DNA of 64,000 bases from Lachnospiraceae bacterium. Its GTDB lineage: Bacteria > Bacillota_A > Clostridia > Lachnospirales > Lachnospiraceae. Shown here piece by piece: positions 41,000 to 49,891 of the stretch. The number at the start of each line of letters is the position of its first letter. Within the stretch, counting starts at the first letter, position 1. The stretch is from positions 58,075 through 122,074 of the forward strand of contig JAFZAZ010000007.1 in assembly GCA_017561985.1 (NCBI GenBank), read 5' to 3'. Position numbers and translations under genes: made by a program. Under the pieces are notes generated by a model. It did not search any database. It saw nothing but the letters and a program-made list of their open reading frames with translations, and was not told the origin of the DNA.

Positions 41000-41344
41000 C
41001 TAGAAATTCATTCCGTTCCAGCCCCAGTCCTGCGTCGCCGAGTATTTTACGTAGATGCGGTCCGCAGAAATCCCGCAGACATCCCCGAAGATCTTCGCGA
41101 TCTCGCCCGTCAATGCGGAAAATGCCTCGCTGTCGGGCTCGCCGTAGACGCTCACCTCAACGAACGCCGTGGGCTTGCTGTTGTCCCCGCGAAAATACAG
41201 ATGGCACTTGTCCTCGAATCCGGTCATCAGCCAGTTTTCGCTCTTGCCGGGCAAAATGGCGATGGCGCGCCCGAGTCTGGTCTTCAGCTCCCTCTCCTGT
41301 TCCTCCGTGATCGCAACACTCACTTTTGAATTGATAAACGGCAT
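41000..41344 (-). CDS. MIF-like tautomerase family protein
   Basis: A 114-residue MIF/D-dopachrome tautomerase-like protein. MPFINSKVSV leaves Pro as residue 1 after Met removal, the catalytic base of the family. Ile/Lys-rich GKSENWLM and the C-terminal DWGWNGMNF match the conserved regions. ATG 41344 has AGGAGG upstream. Function in bacteria is unclear. Confidence 0.87.
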   Translation of the reverse strand: MPFINSKVSVAITEEQERELKTRLGRAIAILPGKSENWLMTGFEDKCHLYFRGDNSKPTAFVEVSVYGEPDSEAFSALTGEIAKIFGDVCGISADRIYVKYSATQDWGWNGMNF

Positions 41345-41390
41345 GATCGTTACCTCCTTGTCTCGCATCCGCGCATGTTCCGCGCGATTG

Positions 41391-42518
41391 TCACAGCAGT
41401 TCCATGTTGATCGATTTTTCGGTGAAGCCGCACTTGCGGTACATCTCGTACGCCTCTTTGTTCCGCGCGTTCACCTGAAGCTCGATCCCGTCGCACTTCT
41501 TTTGCGCCGCAACTTCCTTTACTTTTTCGAAAAATGCATGCCCGACGCCTCTGCCGCGATACGGCTCATCCACCGCCATGCTGTCGATGAACAAAACATC
41601 GCGCGTCACATGCGCGGGTGTCTCGATATGACGGAACATGAATCCCATGACGCCGACGACAATTCCTTCCGTCTCCGCGACATACATCGTTTCCGCTGCG
41701 ACCGCGCTCTCGTACGACCCGCGGCTCAATAACTCCTCCGTGTGCCGGTAGATGTCCGGTCTCCAATGCACATGCATCTCCTGCACCTGGTTCATGATCC
41801 GCGCGACCGCCTCGTAATCCGCGCCGGCCGCAGGTCGTATGACGATCTCGCTCATATTCCGATTCTCCCGGTCCTCGATCAGCCGCGGGATGTCCGCCGG
41901 TTCTTCCGCCAGGAAGTCCGCCCCGGCGCCGAGAAGCTCCTCGCGGGAGCCGTAACCCCACAGCACGCCCACGCTCTTCAGCCCGTTCGCCTTCGCGCCG
42001 TTAATGTCCTGGTCGCGGTCGCCGATCATCAGCACGGTGCTCCTGTCCACATCGCCAAGCCGCGCGAGAAGGTCCGCGATCACGTCCGATTTTCTGCTGA
42101 TGCGGCCGTCCATCGTCGCCGCACCGAAATGATCAAAGTATTCATACAGCGAAAAATGCCTGAGTATCTTCACCGCAAACTCGTACGGCTTCGACGTCGC
42201 GAGCGCGATCGTTACGCCCTTTTCGCGCAGCGCAGCAAGCATCTGCGGGATTCCCTCGTACTGCTTGTTCTCGAAGATCCCGCCGGCGCGGAAGTACTCG
42301 CGATAGTACTCCACCGCCTCCGCGGCACGCTCCTCGGAGAAGCCGTAGAACTTCATAAACGAATCCGCCAGCGGCGGCCCGATGAACGGGAACAGGACGC
42401 TGCGGTCCTCGACGCGGATCCCGTATTTGGCGAGCGCGTACATGACCGAGTTGGTGATGCCCTCGGCGGGGTCGGTCAACGTTCCGTCGAGGTCAAAAAG
42501 ACAATATTGATACTTCAT
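41391..42518 (-). CDS. HAD phosphatase-GNAT acetyltransferase fusion
   Basis: A 375-residue protein. Residues 1-220 are a PgmB/Gph-like HAD phosphatase (CLFDLDGTLTDPAEGI, ATSKPYEF, MIGDRDQDINGAKA). Residues about 222-375 are a GNAT acetyltransferase (IDSMAVDEPYRGRGVGHAFF, ARNKEAYEMYRKCGF). At the join, GGGAG lies 9 bases before an in-frame ATG (41855), so free GNAT may also be made. The start at 42518 has GGGAG upstream. The same retained-start layout is seen in the PurA-PurC fusion. Confidence 0.85.
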   Translation of the reverse strand: MKYQYCLFDLDGTLTDPAEGITNSVMYALAKYGIRVEDRSVLFPFIGPPLADSFMKFYGFSEERAAEAVEYYREYFRAGGIFENKQYEGIPQMLAALREKGVTIALATSKPYEFAVKILRHFSLYEYFDHFGAATMDGRISRKSDVIADLLARLGDVDRSTVLMIGDRDQDINGAKANGLKSVGVLWGYGSREELLGAGADFLAEEPADIPRLIEDRENRNMSEIVIRPAAGADYEAVARIMNQVQEMHVHWRPDIYRHTEELLSRGSYESAVAAETMYVAETEGIVVGVMGFMFRHIETPAHVTRDVLFIDSMAVDEPYRGRGVGHAFFEKVKEVAAQKKCDGIELQVNARNKEAYEMYRKCGFTEKSINMELL

Positions 42519-42532
42519 GGTTCTCCCTGCCT

Positions 42533-43870
42533 TCACGCCCGGTGTGAGCGCATCCACGGCGTATCCAGCGCACTCTTGATATAGTTTACATTCGGGATGC
42601 ACACGTTGATGTCGAAGCCGGGGTGTGCCTCCGCGAGTCCCTTCAGAAAATTCATCAGGTTCCCCTTGGTGTTCAGGTAATCCTCAATGATCGTGCGGTC
42701 GTCGAAACCGAGTCTGCTGAGGATCGACGCCGAAACCATTCCGGTCCGATCCTTGCCGGCCGAGCAGAAATACATCACGTTGGTCTTCGCGCCCATGATC
42801 ATGCGGACGGTCTCGTCCATCCGCTCGTCCAGCATTCCTGTGTACACCTCGGGAACCTCCTCCACCGTCCTGGGGATTCTGCTTCCGCCGGTCACCGGCC
42901 TGTGGTAATACGTAAAGCCCTCCTCCGTCTCAAGGCGGCAGGGCCGCTTCTCACATTCCGCAGGCTCGCGCAGGTCCACGATCGTCGTAAAATTGTTCCG
43001 CCGCAGCCACTCCACCTCACTGTCCGTAATGTGAACCGGGCAGTCGCTCCGGAGATACTTCCGGTCGCCGGTCGGAAGGAAGCGCGTGTTCATCGTCGAG
43101 GAGAAAAGAGATCCGACTCTCTTGCCCTCTGTGACGATGTAAACCGTGTATTCACGGTCAAGCTCGTACCCGAGTTTCTCCGCAAGATGCACCGAATTCA
43201 TGTCGTGCGCATCCCAGCTCGGATAAAGTCCCTCCTCAAGGCACCGAAGGATCAGCTTCGCGCAGACCGCCAGTGCCAGGTGTTTTCTGCGCTCCTGCGG
43301 CGCGGTCTCGACCTCGATCTCGATGCCTTCGTTGTAGCGCGTGTACGAGGACGCTCCGGAGACGATCTCGCCGTCCTTCATCACCACGATCCCGCGCCCG
43401 TACTTTAAGAAATGCTCCTTGTCGGAAAATGGAGACACGAAATCCGCGGTCATCCGGTTCTCAAGGCACCGGTCATAAAGCTCGCCGTCGATCTCGCGGT
43501 ACTCGTACCCTTCCGGCAGCGATGACGCATACCGCTCGAGAAGCTCCTTATCAAACTTCGTGTCCTTCCGGATCGCAAAGCGCGTCTCTTTTCTCGCGTT
43601 CGGATATTCCTCCTCGATGAGTGCCGCCCAGCGTTCATCCTGCGGCGTGAGGATCACATAATCCTCGGGGCGGATGCGGACCAGCTCACGGTCCGGCTCG
43701 CCCGCAAGAAACGCGAAACACCCTGCGTAAGCGTACGCCGACCTCGGCGCCTCCTCGTCCGTCACGTAGATCTTGCCCATCACCTTTTGCATGCAGGAGT
43801 AAATGATCGTCTCCTGCCACCCGTCAAACAATTCCTTCACTTTCGAAGTGTCGTTCAGTTCGTAAGCCAT
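42533..43870 (-). CDS. GNAT acetyltransferase-tyrosine phosphatase fusion
   Basis: A 445-residue protein. Residues about 1-255 form a GNAT-like acetyltransferase (MKDGEIVSGASSYTRYNEGI; AHDMNSVHLAEKLGYELDRE). Residues about 265-445 form a tyrosine/dual-specificity phosphatase with the P-loop CSAGKDRTG (Cx5R) and an Asp-bearing IVDLREPAECE. No ribosome site is seen between the parts, so this is a true fusion. GGGGGAG lies before ATG 43870. The two activities have no obvious link; small-molecule detoxification or signalling is possible. Confidence 0.83.
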   Translation of the reverse strand: MAYELNDTSKVKELFDGWQETIIYSCMQKVMGKIYVTDEEAPRSAYAYAGCFAFLAGEPDRELVRIRPEDYVILTPQDERWAALIEEEYPNARKETRFAIRKDTKFDKELLERYASSLPEGYEYREIDGELYDRCLENRMTADFVSPFSDKEHFLKYGRGIVVMKDGEIVSGASSYTRYNEGIEIEVETAPQERRKHLALAVCAKLILRCLEEGLYPSWDAHDMNSVHLAEKLGYELDREYTVYIVTEGKRVGSLFSSTMNTRFLPTGDRKYLRSDCPVHITDSEVEWLRRNNFTTIVDLREPAECEKRPCRLETEEGFTYYHRPVTGGSRIPRTVEEVPEVYTGMLDERMDETVRMIMGAKTNVMYFCSAGKDRTGMVSASILSRLGFDDRTIIEDYLNTKGNLMNFLKGLAEAHPGFDINVCIPNVNYIKSALDTPWMRSHRA

Positions 43871-43955
43871 GCGTACTTCTCCCCCGCTTTTGTCATTTGG
43901 CCTATTTTACCACAAACATCGAAAAAGTGCTCGCCTTTTCTTGCCATTTTTCGCG

Positions 43956-43990
43956 AAAAATACCGCCGGCGCATTCGCGCACCGGCGGTA
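43956..43990 (-). terminator. Terminator after the 444-aa membrane protein gene
   Basis: TACCGCCGG (43961-43969) pairs with CCGGCGGTA (43982-43990); on the minus strand T5 follows. Confidence 0.85.
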
Positions 43991-44036
43991 TCCCGTGTCA
44001 GTTTCTTTAGTTGTCCCGATTTCTGCGGAGCACCGG

Positions 44037-45371
44037 TCATTTGTGCCGGTACCAAAGCCCGTTCAGTCCCGCGGCAAAAGGTGCGGTTCCGAGGACGAAG
44101 AACAAAAGTCCCGCCACCTTCACCGTATTGTCCTCGCCGAAGGATCCATAGAGCCACATCCCGATTCCGCCCAGCGCGATCAGCGCGCCGACGATCAAAG
44201 CCGTGCGGAAGTTCTTCGTCTTCTTTTGATACGCTTCGCCGTACTCATGCTCGAACGCATTCGTAAAATAATCGACCATCTCGTCGTATCCCTCGTAGCT
44301 GTTGTCGTAGAGATCAAAGCCGTCGGAGTACGCGAGCTCATGTCCGTCCTTCCGGATGCGGAACCTGATTCTGGAGCAGTAACCGCACTTCACCACCTCC
44401 GGGACGGAAGTAATCTGATAGCCGTACCGCATGCGGTTCTCCGCAATCCTGCGGTCGACGCCGTTCTGCCGGAGGAACGTGAGGAAGCGCTTCACGTCGC
44501 TCATATTTGCCGCATTGATCGCCTGGTTCAGCGTCCACGCGGTTTTTCCGACATAGGTCATGCCGCCGGTGCGCACAAACTCCGGAAGAAGGCCGTAATA
44601 GCCGAGCTCCTTCGCCATTCTCACGTCAAAGTAATCGATCAGGAACACGCTGCCGTCCTCACCGAGGACAAACGCCTTGTTCTGTGTATTGTGTTTTTTG
44701 AACATTCCGAGCGTAAACGCAAACACGATGATCGACACGACGGCGAGTATAAAGAGCACTTCTCCGCCGGGCTTGCGGAACATCTCATCCCCGATCACAA
44801 ACGGCAGGACGAGCCCTGCGATCGCGCAGAGGAGTGAGTACGTACAAACTGTCCGTTTGATCCTCTTCTGTCTATCGGTCAGCTGCGGCTTTGCACCGGG
44901 CATATACTGCCAGATTCTCCGGACACCTGCGCCCTCGCGCGCCGGGATTCCCGCAGTATTTTTCGGCGCCGCCGGAGCGCTCGCTTCGGCCTTCGGTTCC
45001 TCCGCAACCCTGTTCTTCAGGCACACGCTCCGGCCGAACAAAAAGGCCGCGATACCGAGTCCCGCAAACACGATCAGCTCAATCACAACCGACGACGTCA
45101 CCTTGTTGTCGACAGCCGCACCCGCGAAGAAAAGCACACCGAGGCCGAACAAAACGATGCCGACCTTCACAAGGAAAATGCCTTTCACGACAAATTTCCG
45201 CGCGAACCCGACGATGGACGCAACAGTGCATGCAAATGCAATTCCGGCCAGCGTAAGAATCTCCGCATCGCTTCTCGAATTTTTCCCGAAATCCGAAAAG
45301 CCCGCTGCCAGGCAGACGGCCGTTACGATCGCGCCAAGCACCGTCGTTGCGAAGAAGTACGATTTTTTCAT
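44037..45371 (-). CDS. Hypothetical multi-pass membrane protein
   Basis: A 444-residue protein with about eight membrane helices in three groups (residues about 5-115, 180-235 and 395-435) and two soluble segments, one of about 150 residues rich in aromatic and basic residues with a CGYC pair. ATG 45371 has AAGGAGGGG upstream. It is monocistronic with a strong terminator. I do not recognise a family. Confidence 0.65.
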   Translation of the reverse strand: MKKSYFFATTVLGAIVTAVCLAAGFSDFGKNSRSDAEILTLAGIAFACTVASIVGFARKFVVKGIFLVKVGIVLFGLGVLFFAGAAVDNKVTSSVVIELIVFAGLGIAAFLFGRSVCLKNRVAEEPKAEASAPAAPKNTAGIPAREGAGVRRIWQYMPGAKPQLTDRQKRIKRTVCTYSLLCAIAGLVLPFVIGDEMFRKPGGEVLFILAVVSIIVFAFTLGMFKKHNTQNKAFVLGEDGSVFLIDYFDVRMAKELGYYGLLPEFVRTGGMTYVGKTAWTLNQAINAANMSDVKRFLTFLRQNGVDRRIAENRMRYGYQITSVPEVVKCGYCSRIRFRIRKDGHELAYSDGFDLYDNSYEGYDEMVDYFTNAFEHEYGEAYQKKTKNFRTALIVGALIALGGIGMWLYGSFGEDNTVKVAGLLFFVLGTAPFAAGLNGLWYRHK

Positions 45372-45428
45372 AGACACCCCTCCTTGATCACCCTTTTGTT
45401 CACACTTGACAGCGGCCGTGCCGGCCGT

Positions 45429-46334
45429 CTAAAACAAATCGAGCATACTGTCCAGATAGATTTCCTCCCGTACCTTCAAAACATACTCCGGCCGGGTCAT
45501 ATAGTAAAGCAGGAACTCCAAAACAACCGCACTTCCGAGGCTTCGTCCCTCGATCTTAAAGTGCCGGAAGCCCGACGGAAGATACACGTTTTTAATATCC
45601 TCCACCCCGATAAACGCGGGGTTCTTCATTGCCTCGGAGAACCGATATCCCTTCGCCGCATCCGGCGAGACGCACACGTGGTCGTCGCAGGCCTCCCCGA
45701 GACTCTTCCGGCTGACATTCTCGTAGCAATTCCTGCGGTCGTAACAGTCAAACCAGCAGCACTCATTGCACAAAAACTCAACTTTCCGCTTCTGCTCTTC
45801 GGTGAGCGCATTCAGCTCCGCAAGGCGCTTGTTCAGCCGGAAATCCGGCACGACATACCGAAACTCCTCGCGGTTCAGCTCCTCCGCAAACTTCGCAAAC
45901 TCCGTGATCACCTTCGTCGTCGACGACACAAGATAAAACCCGGGGTAGTTCGTCCGGATGTACTCAAGGAGAAGGTCCGAGTGGACGATCACTCCATTTT
46001 CCGAGGGACCGTTGTGCTCAAACAGTCTGCAAAGCGCGTTGCAGCGCCGGTCGCCGAGATGTTCCGCGGTGAGCAGCGAGTTGCTGAATGTAAGCCGCGC
46101 CGAGACACCGTGCTCGCGCATGAGCGAAGCGACCTCCCCGGGATCCTCATCCCCGAACCCGACGCGCCCGCCGCCCCACAGACAGTCCTGCGGCGCGCCG
46201 TAGATCGAACCGATCTCGCACCAGTCGTAGAAGTATTCCCTGTGCTCGCGGAAAATGGGCAGAAACGCCCTGTAAAGCTCGTAGAACTCAAACAGGCCGG
46301 GAAGATGATAATACGCTTTCGGTTGCTCGGACAT
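45429..46334 (-). CDS. Unknown protein with cysteine cluster
   Basis: A 301-residue soluble protein. It has a TIM-barrel-like pattern of strands (CEIGSIYGAPQDCLWGGGRV, RLTFSNSLLTAEHLGDRRCN, FYLVSSTTKVI, FRYVVPDFRLNK) and a dense cysteine region CNECCWFDCYDRRNC near residue 205, which could hold a metal or cluster. It loosely recalls U32-like proteins, but I do not assign a function. ATG 46334 has AGGAGAG upstream. Confidence 0.6.
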   Translation of the reverse strand: MSEQPKAYYHLPGLFEFYELYRAFLPIFREHREYFYDWCEIGSIYGAPQDCLWGGGRVGFGDEDPGEVASLMREHGVSARLTFSNSLLTAEHLGDRRCNALCRLFEHNGPSENGVIVHSDLLLEYIRTNYPGFYLVSSTTKVITEFAKFAEELNREEFRYVVPDFRLNKRLAELNALTEEQKRKVEFLCNECCWFDCYDRRNCYENVSRKSLGEACDDHVCVSPDAAKGYRFSEAMKNPAFIGVEDIKNVYLPSGFRHFKIEGRSLGSAVVLEFLLYYMTRPEYVLKVREEIYLDSMLDLF

Positions 46335-46351
46335 GCTTTGTTCTCTCCTGC

Positions 46352-46789
46352 TCATTTTGCGCGGCGCAGCTCTTCCATGTTGTTCTCGAAGACGCCCGTG
46401 TCCTCGAAGCCCATCGAGTGATACAGCGCTTTCGCGACCGCATTGCCCGGGGCCACGCCCGTGTACACCTCGCTCACGCCGAATCTCTCCTCGAGGAACG
46501 CTAATCCAAGCTCCAGCGCCTTTCTCCCGTAGCCCCTGCCCTGGTGATTCCTGTCGATCAGCAGCTTCCACAGGGTGTAATAATCCTTCGCCTCATAGTA
46601 GCCCATCATGATAAAGCCGACGATCTCATCGCCGTCATACACGGCGAAAGGAAACGCCGTGTCGCGGTAGACGTATGCCTGCGCCAGCGACTCCGCCGTC
46701 GTGGAAACGAAAGCGCTCTGGTCATCGCGAACGCGAAGCCCGAGCACCTCGTCGATATTTTCCGTCGTAATTTCTCCCAGACGTACCAT
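46352..46789 (-). CDS. GNAT acetyltransferase (polyamine-type)
   Basis: A 145-residue GNAT enzyme. The acetyl-CoA loop reads DRNHQGRGYGRKALE, and the C-terminal part NAVAKALYHSMGFEDTGV is typical of spermine/spermidine or small-amine acetyltransferases. AAAGG lies 7 bases before ATG 46789. It starts 12 bases after the stop of the small membrane protein gene and is 17 bases upstream of the 301-aa gene, so the three may form an operon. Confidence 0.85.
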   Translation of the reverse strand: MVRLGEITTENIDEVLGLRVRDDQSAFVSTTAESLAQAYVYRDTAFPFAVYDGDEIVGFIMMGYYEAKDYYTLWKLLIDRNHQGRGYGRKALELGLAFLEERFGVSEVYTGVAPGNAVAKALYHSMGFEDTGVFENNMEELRRAK

Positions 46790-46800
46790 TCCAAAACCTT

Positions 46801-47235
46801 TCACTTCACCGCCTCAAACCTGCGCACACAACCCCGCGCGGTGATAAACGAGTGATTAAAAATATACAAAAGTGCCAGAAAATCAAACGCCAGCACGGCC
46901 ATCAGCGGCACCATCGTCCCGGGGTATTCGAGGATAAACTCCCACATATCCCAGAGCAGCCATCCGTAAAATCCGACCACCGGCACCACCGTGATCAACA
47001 GCGTGAACCAGTCGAACAGGGAGTGCTTCAGGCGGTATCTGCCGCTCCTTCTCTTCGTGAAGAGATGTTCCCGAAAATGCCTGCTGCCGCCGTGCAGTAC
47101 CGACATGACCGAGACCGTAATGCCCTGCTCGGTCCTCTGCATAACCGGCGGATACCGCAGCGTGGTGACATACCATACCAGTCCTGCCACGATGAGCGGC
47201 AGCACAACCATAATAACGTATTGAACTATCTCCAT
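46801..47235 (-). CDS. Hypothetical membrane protein
   Basis: About 144 residues with an N-terminal helix (VIMVVLPLIVAGLVWYV), a basic cytoplasmic loop, and two more helices (LFDWFTLLITVVPVVGFYGW; MVPLMAVLAFDFLALLYIF). The start could be ATG 47235 or 47277; the former begins right before the first helix. No family is recognised. It is followed closely by the GNAT gene. Confidence 0.6.
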   Translation of the reverse strand: MEIVQYVIMVVLPLIVAGLVWYVTTLRYPPVMQRTEQGITVSVMSVLHGGSRHFREHLFTKRRSGRYRLKHSLFDWFTLLITVVPVVGFYGWLLWDMWEFILEYPGTMVPLMAVLAFDFLALLYIFNHSFITARGCVRRFEAVK

Positions 47236-47295
47236 AGCCAACAAAAACCTCTCTCCGGACTTACGCGCGATGCGCATTTCCCGGAAAATGCGTCA

Positions 47296-48072
47296 TCACT
47301 CCTCAGGTGTCTCCTCAGCTGCCGTAACGGGAGCCTCCTTGGCTGCCTCGCCGGGCGCCTCGGCGGTTGCTTCTGCCGGTGCCTCAACGAGGGACGCACG
47401 GCCCCAGTCGGTGATGTCCGAACCGAGCTTCGCATAGATCTCCGCCACGGAATCGTGGGTCTTTAATGTCTTGAGCTCGGCGTCCGTCATGCCGACAAGC
47501 TCGCGGAATTCAACACGGCCGTTCGGCGTCTCGATCGTCTGCACCGAGGGATCGCTGACCACGATAAAGCCCGTGAGAAGCGACTTCTGATTTGCGTCCA
47601 TGCCCGCGGTCTGGCCGGTGTAAATGAACTCATTGGGGAAGAAACACTCTCCGTTTGTGAACGTGATCCTCGCAACCGCCTGCAGGATTCCGCACACATT
47701 GCGGATCTCCGCCTCCTCGTCCTCAAGGCCTTCCTTCTTCAGCTTGAGCGTCATCTCATAACCGTAGCCGCTGAGCTCCGTGTTTCTGCTCTCCTTGGCG
47801 TAGAGCTCTGTCAGACCGAACGTGACAAAGTGATAAAAATCACCGCCGTCGTAGACGCTGATGCCGTCCAGCGGATCCTTCCCGCCGAACACCCATTTTA
47901 CGAGCGTTCCGTAATGCTTCGGATTGGTCTGGTCGGGGTAGATGCGCAGAAATTCCTTCTCGATCGCATCCCAGCCGAAGTTTCCTTCCTCCACGGTCGT
48001 CACGGGCGTAATCGCCTCGGTTTCCTTCTTTGCATCCTTCTTTTTCTTCTTGAACTTATCGAACAGTCCCAT
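47296..48072 (-). CDS. Suppressor-of-fused (SuFu) domain protein
   Basis: A 258-residue protein. A Lys-rich start (FDKFKKKKKDAKK) leads into a SuFu-like domain (about 30-205: GWDAIEKEFLRIYP, PKHYGTLVKWVFGGKDPLDG, DGGDFYHFVTFGLTELY). The tail is an Ala/Glu/Pro repeat region (EAPAEATAEAPGEA). Bacterial SuFu proteins are often immunity proteins for secreted toxins, but no toxin gene is adjacent. AAGGAGG lies before ATG. Confidence 0.82.
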   Translation of the reverse strand: MGLFDKFKKKKKDAKKETEAITPVTTVEEGNFGWDAIEKEFLRIYPDQTNPKHYGTLVKWVFGGKDPLDGISVYDGGDFYHFVTFGLTELYAKESRNTELSGYGYEMTLKLKKEGLEDEEAEIRNVCGILQAVARITFTNGECFFPNEFIYTGQTAGMDANQKSLLTGFIVVSDPSVQTIETPNGRVEFRELVGMTDAELKTLKTHDSVAEIYAKLGSDITDWGRASLVEAPAEATAEAPGEAAKEAPVTAAEETPEE

Positions 48073-48163
48073 GATCGTTCCTCCTTCTCTGTGTTGAATT
48101 ATCCGAATTTGTGAGTAGTCGTGTTTCTCAATCTCTTTTGCAGCATGCCTCCCGCCGGAACTG

Positions 48164-49333
48164 TCACAGCATGATCCCGTTTATAACGGCACGGACTCTG
48201 TGGTGATGATACAGCTCGTCGTTCGGCCACATGTTGTGCATGTATACCACGGAAAATCTGTCCACCGGGTCAGCCTCCGCCCAGATGCCGGTTCCGCCGG
48301 TCCAGCCGAAGTTTCCGAGGTGTCCGTTGTGCCCGTACTTCTGCGTGAGCAGCGTGCGGAAGCCGAGGCCGTAGCCGTAACCCGCGAGATAATCGTTCTC
48401 GAAGTCGGCCATCTGCACCGGGCCGAGCTGGTTTTCATGAAGCATCGCGACCGTGCCGCTGCCGAGGAACTTCCTTCCGCGGTACGTTCCGCCGTTCGCG
48501 AGCATCTGCATGAACACCGCAAAATCGTGCGCGCTGATCAAAAGGTTCGGACGCGCGCCCGCAGGCACGCTCTCGGGGTCGGTTGCCGAGAATCCGGGCA
48601 TCGGCTCGAACACGCCGTACTCTTTTCTCGCATAGTTCGTCACGATCCGGTCCCTGTTCCACGGGCGCTCGAGCGTGTCCGCATCCTCGAGCTCCAGCGG
48701 GTTGATGAGGCGGTCTTTGAACACCTCGCGAAGGGGCTTTCCCTCGAAAGTCTCCACCAAAACGCCGGTAATCTCGGAACCGAAGCCGTACAGCCAGTGC
48801 GAGCCGGGCTCGAACATGACCGGAACGTTTGCCATCGCGCGAACTTCCTGCTCGATCGTGGTCGGTCCGTCCTCAAGAAGCTTCCTCATCTGCTCGCTCA
48901 TCGCCGCAAGCGTCGGAGTGTCCGGGTTGACCGCCGGCACCATACAGTACGGCAGTCCGCACATCATCGCGACGGCATCGCGGATCGTGATCGGCTTGTC
49001 AAGCGGCTCCGTGACGATCTCGCCGTTTTCGCGCTTCACGTATTTCTTTGTATTCTTCCACTCGGGAAGATAATAGTAAAGCGGGTCACTGAAGAGGAAT
49101 TTGCCCTCCTCGTAAAGCATTCCGAGGATCGCGTACGTGAACAGCTTCGTCGTGGAAGCCTGGCTGAACATGCTGTGCACGTCCACCCTCTTCCCGGACG
49201 CAATGTCCGCATAGCCTGCCTCCCCGTGGTAGATCAGTTTGTCTCCCTGCATCACAGCCACCGCACAGCCCGGGTTGGTCCCCTTCTCGACAAAACCCTG
49301 CAGCAGCTCATCCATCCTCGTAAAATCCTTCAT
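48164..49333 (-). CDS. Serine beta-lactamase-like hydrolase/esterase
   Basis: A 389-residue class C-like serine hydrolase without a signal peptide. The SxxK motif is QASTTKLF (about residue 61); the usual YxN reads YGF, lacking the Asn; the third region is GHLGNFGWTGG. This pattern fits family VIII esterases or peptidases more than antibiotic resistance. GGAGGAGGG lies before the ATG. Confidence 0.82.
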   Translation of the reverse strand: MKDFTRMDELLQGFVEKGTNPGCAVAVMQGDKLIYHGEAGYADIASGKRVDVHSMFSQASTTKLFTYAILGMLYEEGKFLFSDPLYYYLPEWKNTKKYVKRENGEIVTEPLDKPITIRDAVAMMCGLPYCMVPAVNPDTPTLAAMSEQMRKLLEDGPTTIEQEVRAMANVPVMFEPGSHWLYGFGSEITGVLVETFEGKPLREVFKDRLINPLELEDADTLERPWNRDRIVTNYARKEYGVFEPMPGFSATDPESVPAGARPNLLISAHDFAVFMQMLANGGTYRGRKFLGSGTVAMLHENQLGPVQMADFENDYLAGYGYGLGFRTLLTQKYGHNGHLGNFGWTGGTGIWAEADPVDRFSVVYMHNMWPNDELYHHHRVRAVINGIML

Positions 49334-49382
49334 GCCGCCCTCCTCCGTATCGCTACGCGCATTTTCCGAATCTCCGACGGTA

Positions 49383-49883
49383 TCATTCCCCGTCGAGATA
49401 ATTTACTTCCGAATCCATCTTGAACGACTTCTGCATGCCGCCCGCCATGAAGCGGACGTTGCCCGAATCCGGGTACAGGATCACGTCCGACTCGGTCTGC
49501 GTGTCGATGTCGATGTATGTGACCGGCTCCGACGACGTGTTTGTCAGCATATGCGCACCGTTCTCATTTGCGGGAAATACGACCACGTCGCCCTCGACAA
49601 CCTCGATGTCGCCCTTCGGCGTCTTCAGCGTCGCCTTCCCGGATATGATGTAAAACGCCTCCTCCCGCCCGAAATGCTGATGGTACGGGTAGTTGCTGCA
49701 CCCCGGCTGCAGCGTATAAAAACCGATGCCGAGCTTTCCCTCGCCCGTGCGGTACGGCGCCGCGACACTGCATTTGCGAAACTCAAACCTGCGCTTGTGC
49801 TCGCCCTCCGGGTCGTATGACTGATTCAGGCTGACATCCCTGTAGTCGGCGGTCCTGACATTCTTGATGATGATATCCTGCAT
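49383..49883 (-). CDS. Cupin-domain protein
   Basis: A 166-residue single cupin. Motif 1 reads YPYHQHFGREEAFYIISGKA with metal-binding His and Glu; motif 2 is VVFPANENGAHMLTN. The family includes sugar isomerases and dioxygenases; the substrate is unknown. The start at 49883 follows the AlkD-like gene stop by 8 bases, so translation is likely coupled. Its start codon is part of a GGAAAATG octamer. Confidence 0.83.
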   Translation of the reverse strand: MQDIIIKNVRTADYRDVSLNQSYDPEGEHKRRFEFRKCSVAAPYRTGEGKLGIGFYTLQPGCSNYPYHQHFGREEAFYIISGKATLKTPKGDIEVVEGDVVVFPANENGAHMLTNTSSEPVTYIDIDTQTESDVILYPDSGNVRFMAGGMQKSFKMDSEVNYLDGE

Positions 49884-49891
49884 TTTCCGTA

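Noticed and set aside
48164..49333. Antibiotic-resistance beta-lactamase
   Set aside because: There is no signal peptide and the YxN motif is YGF; it fits an intracellular esterase better.
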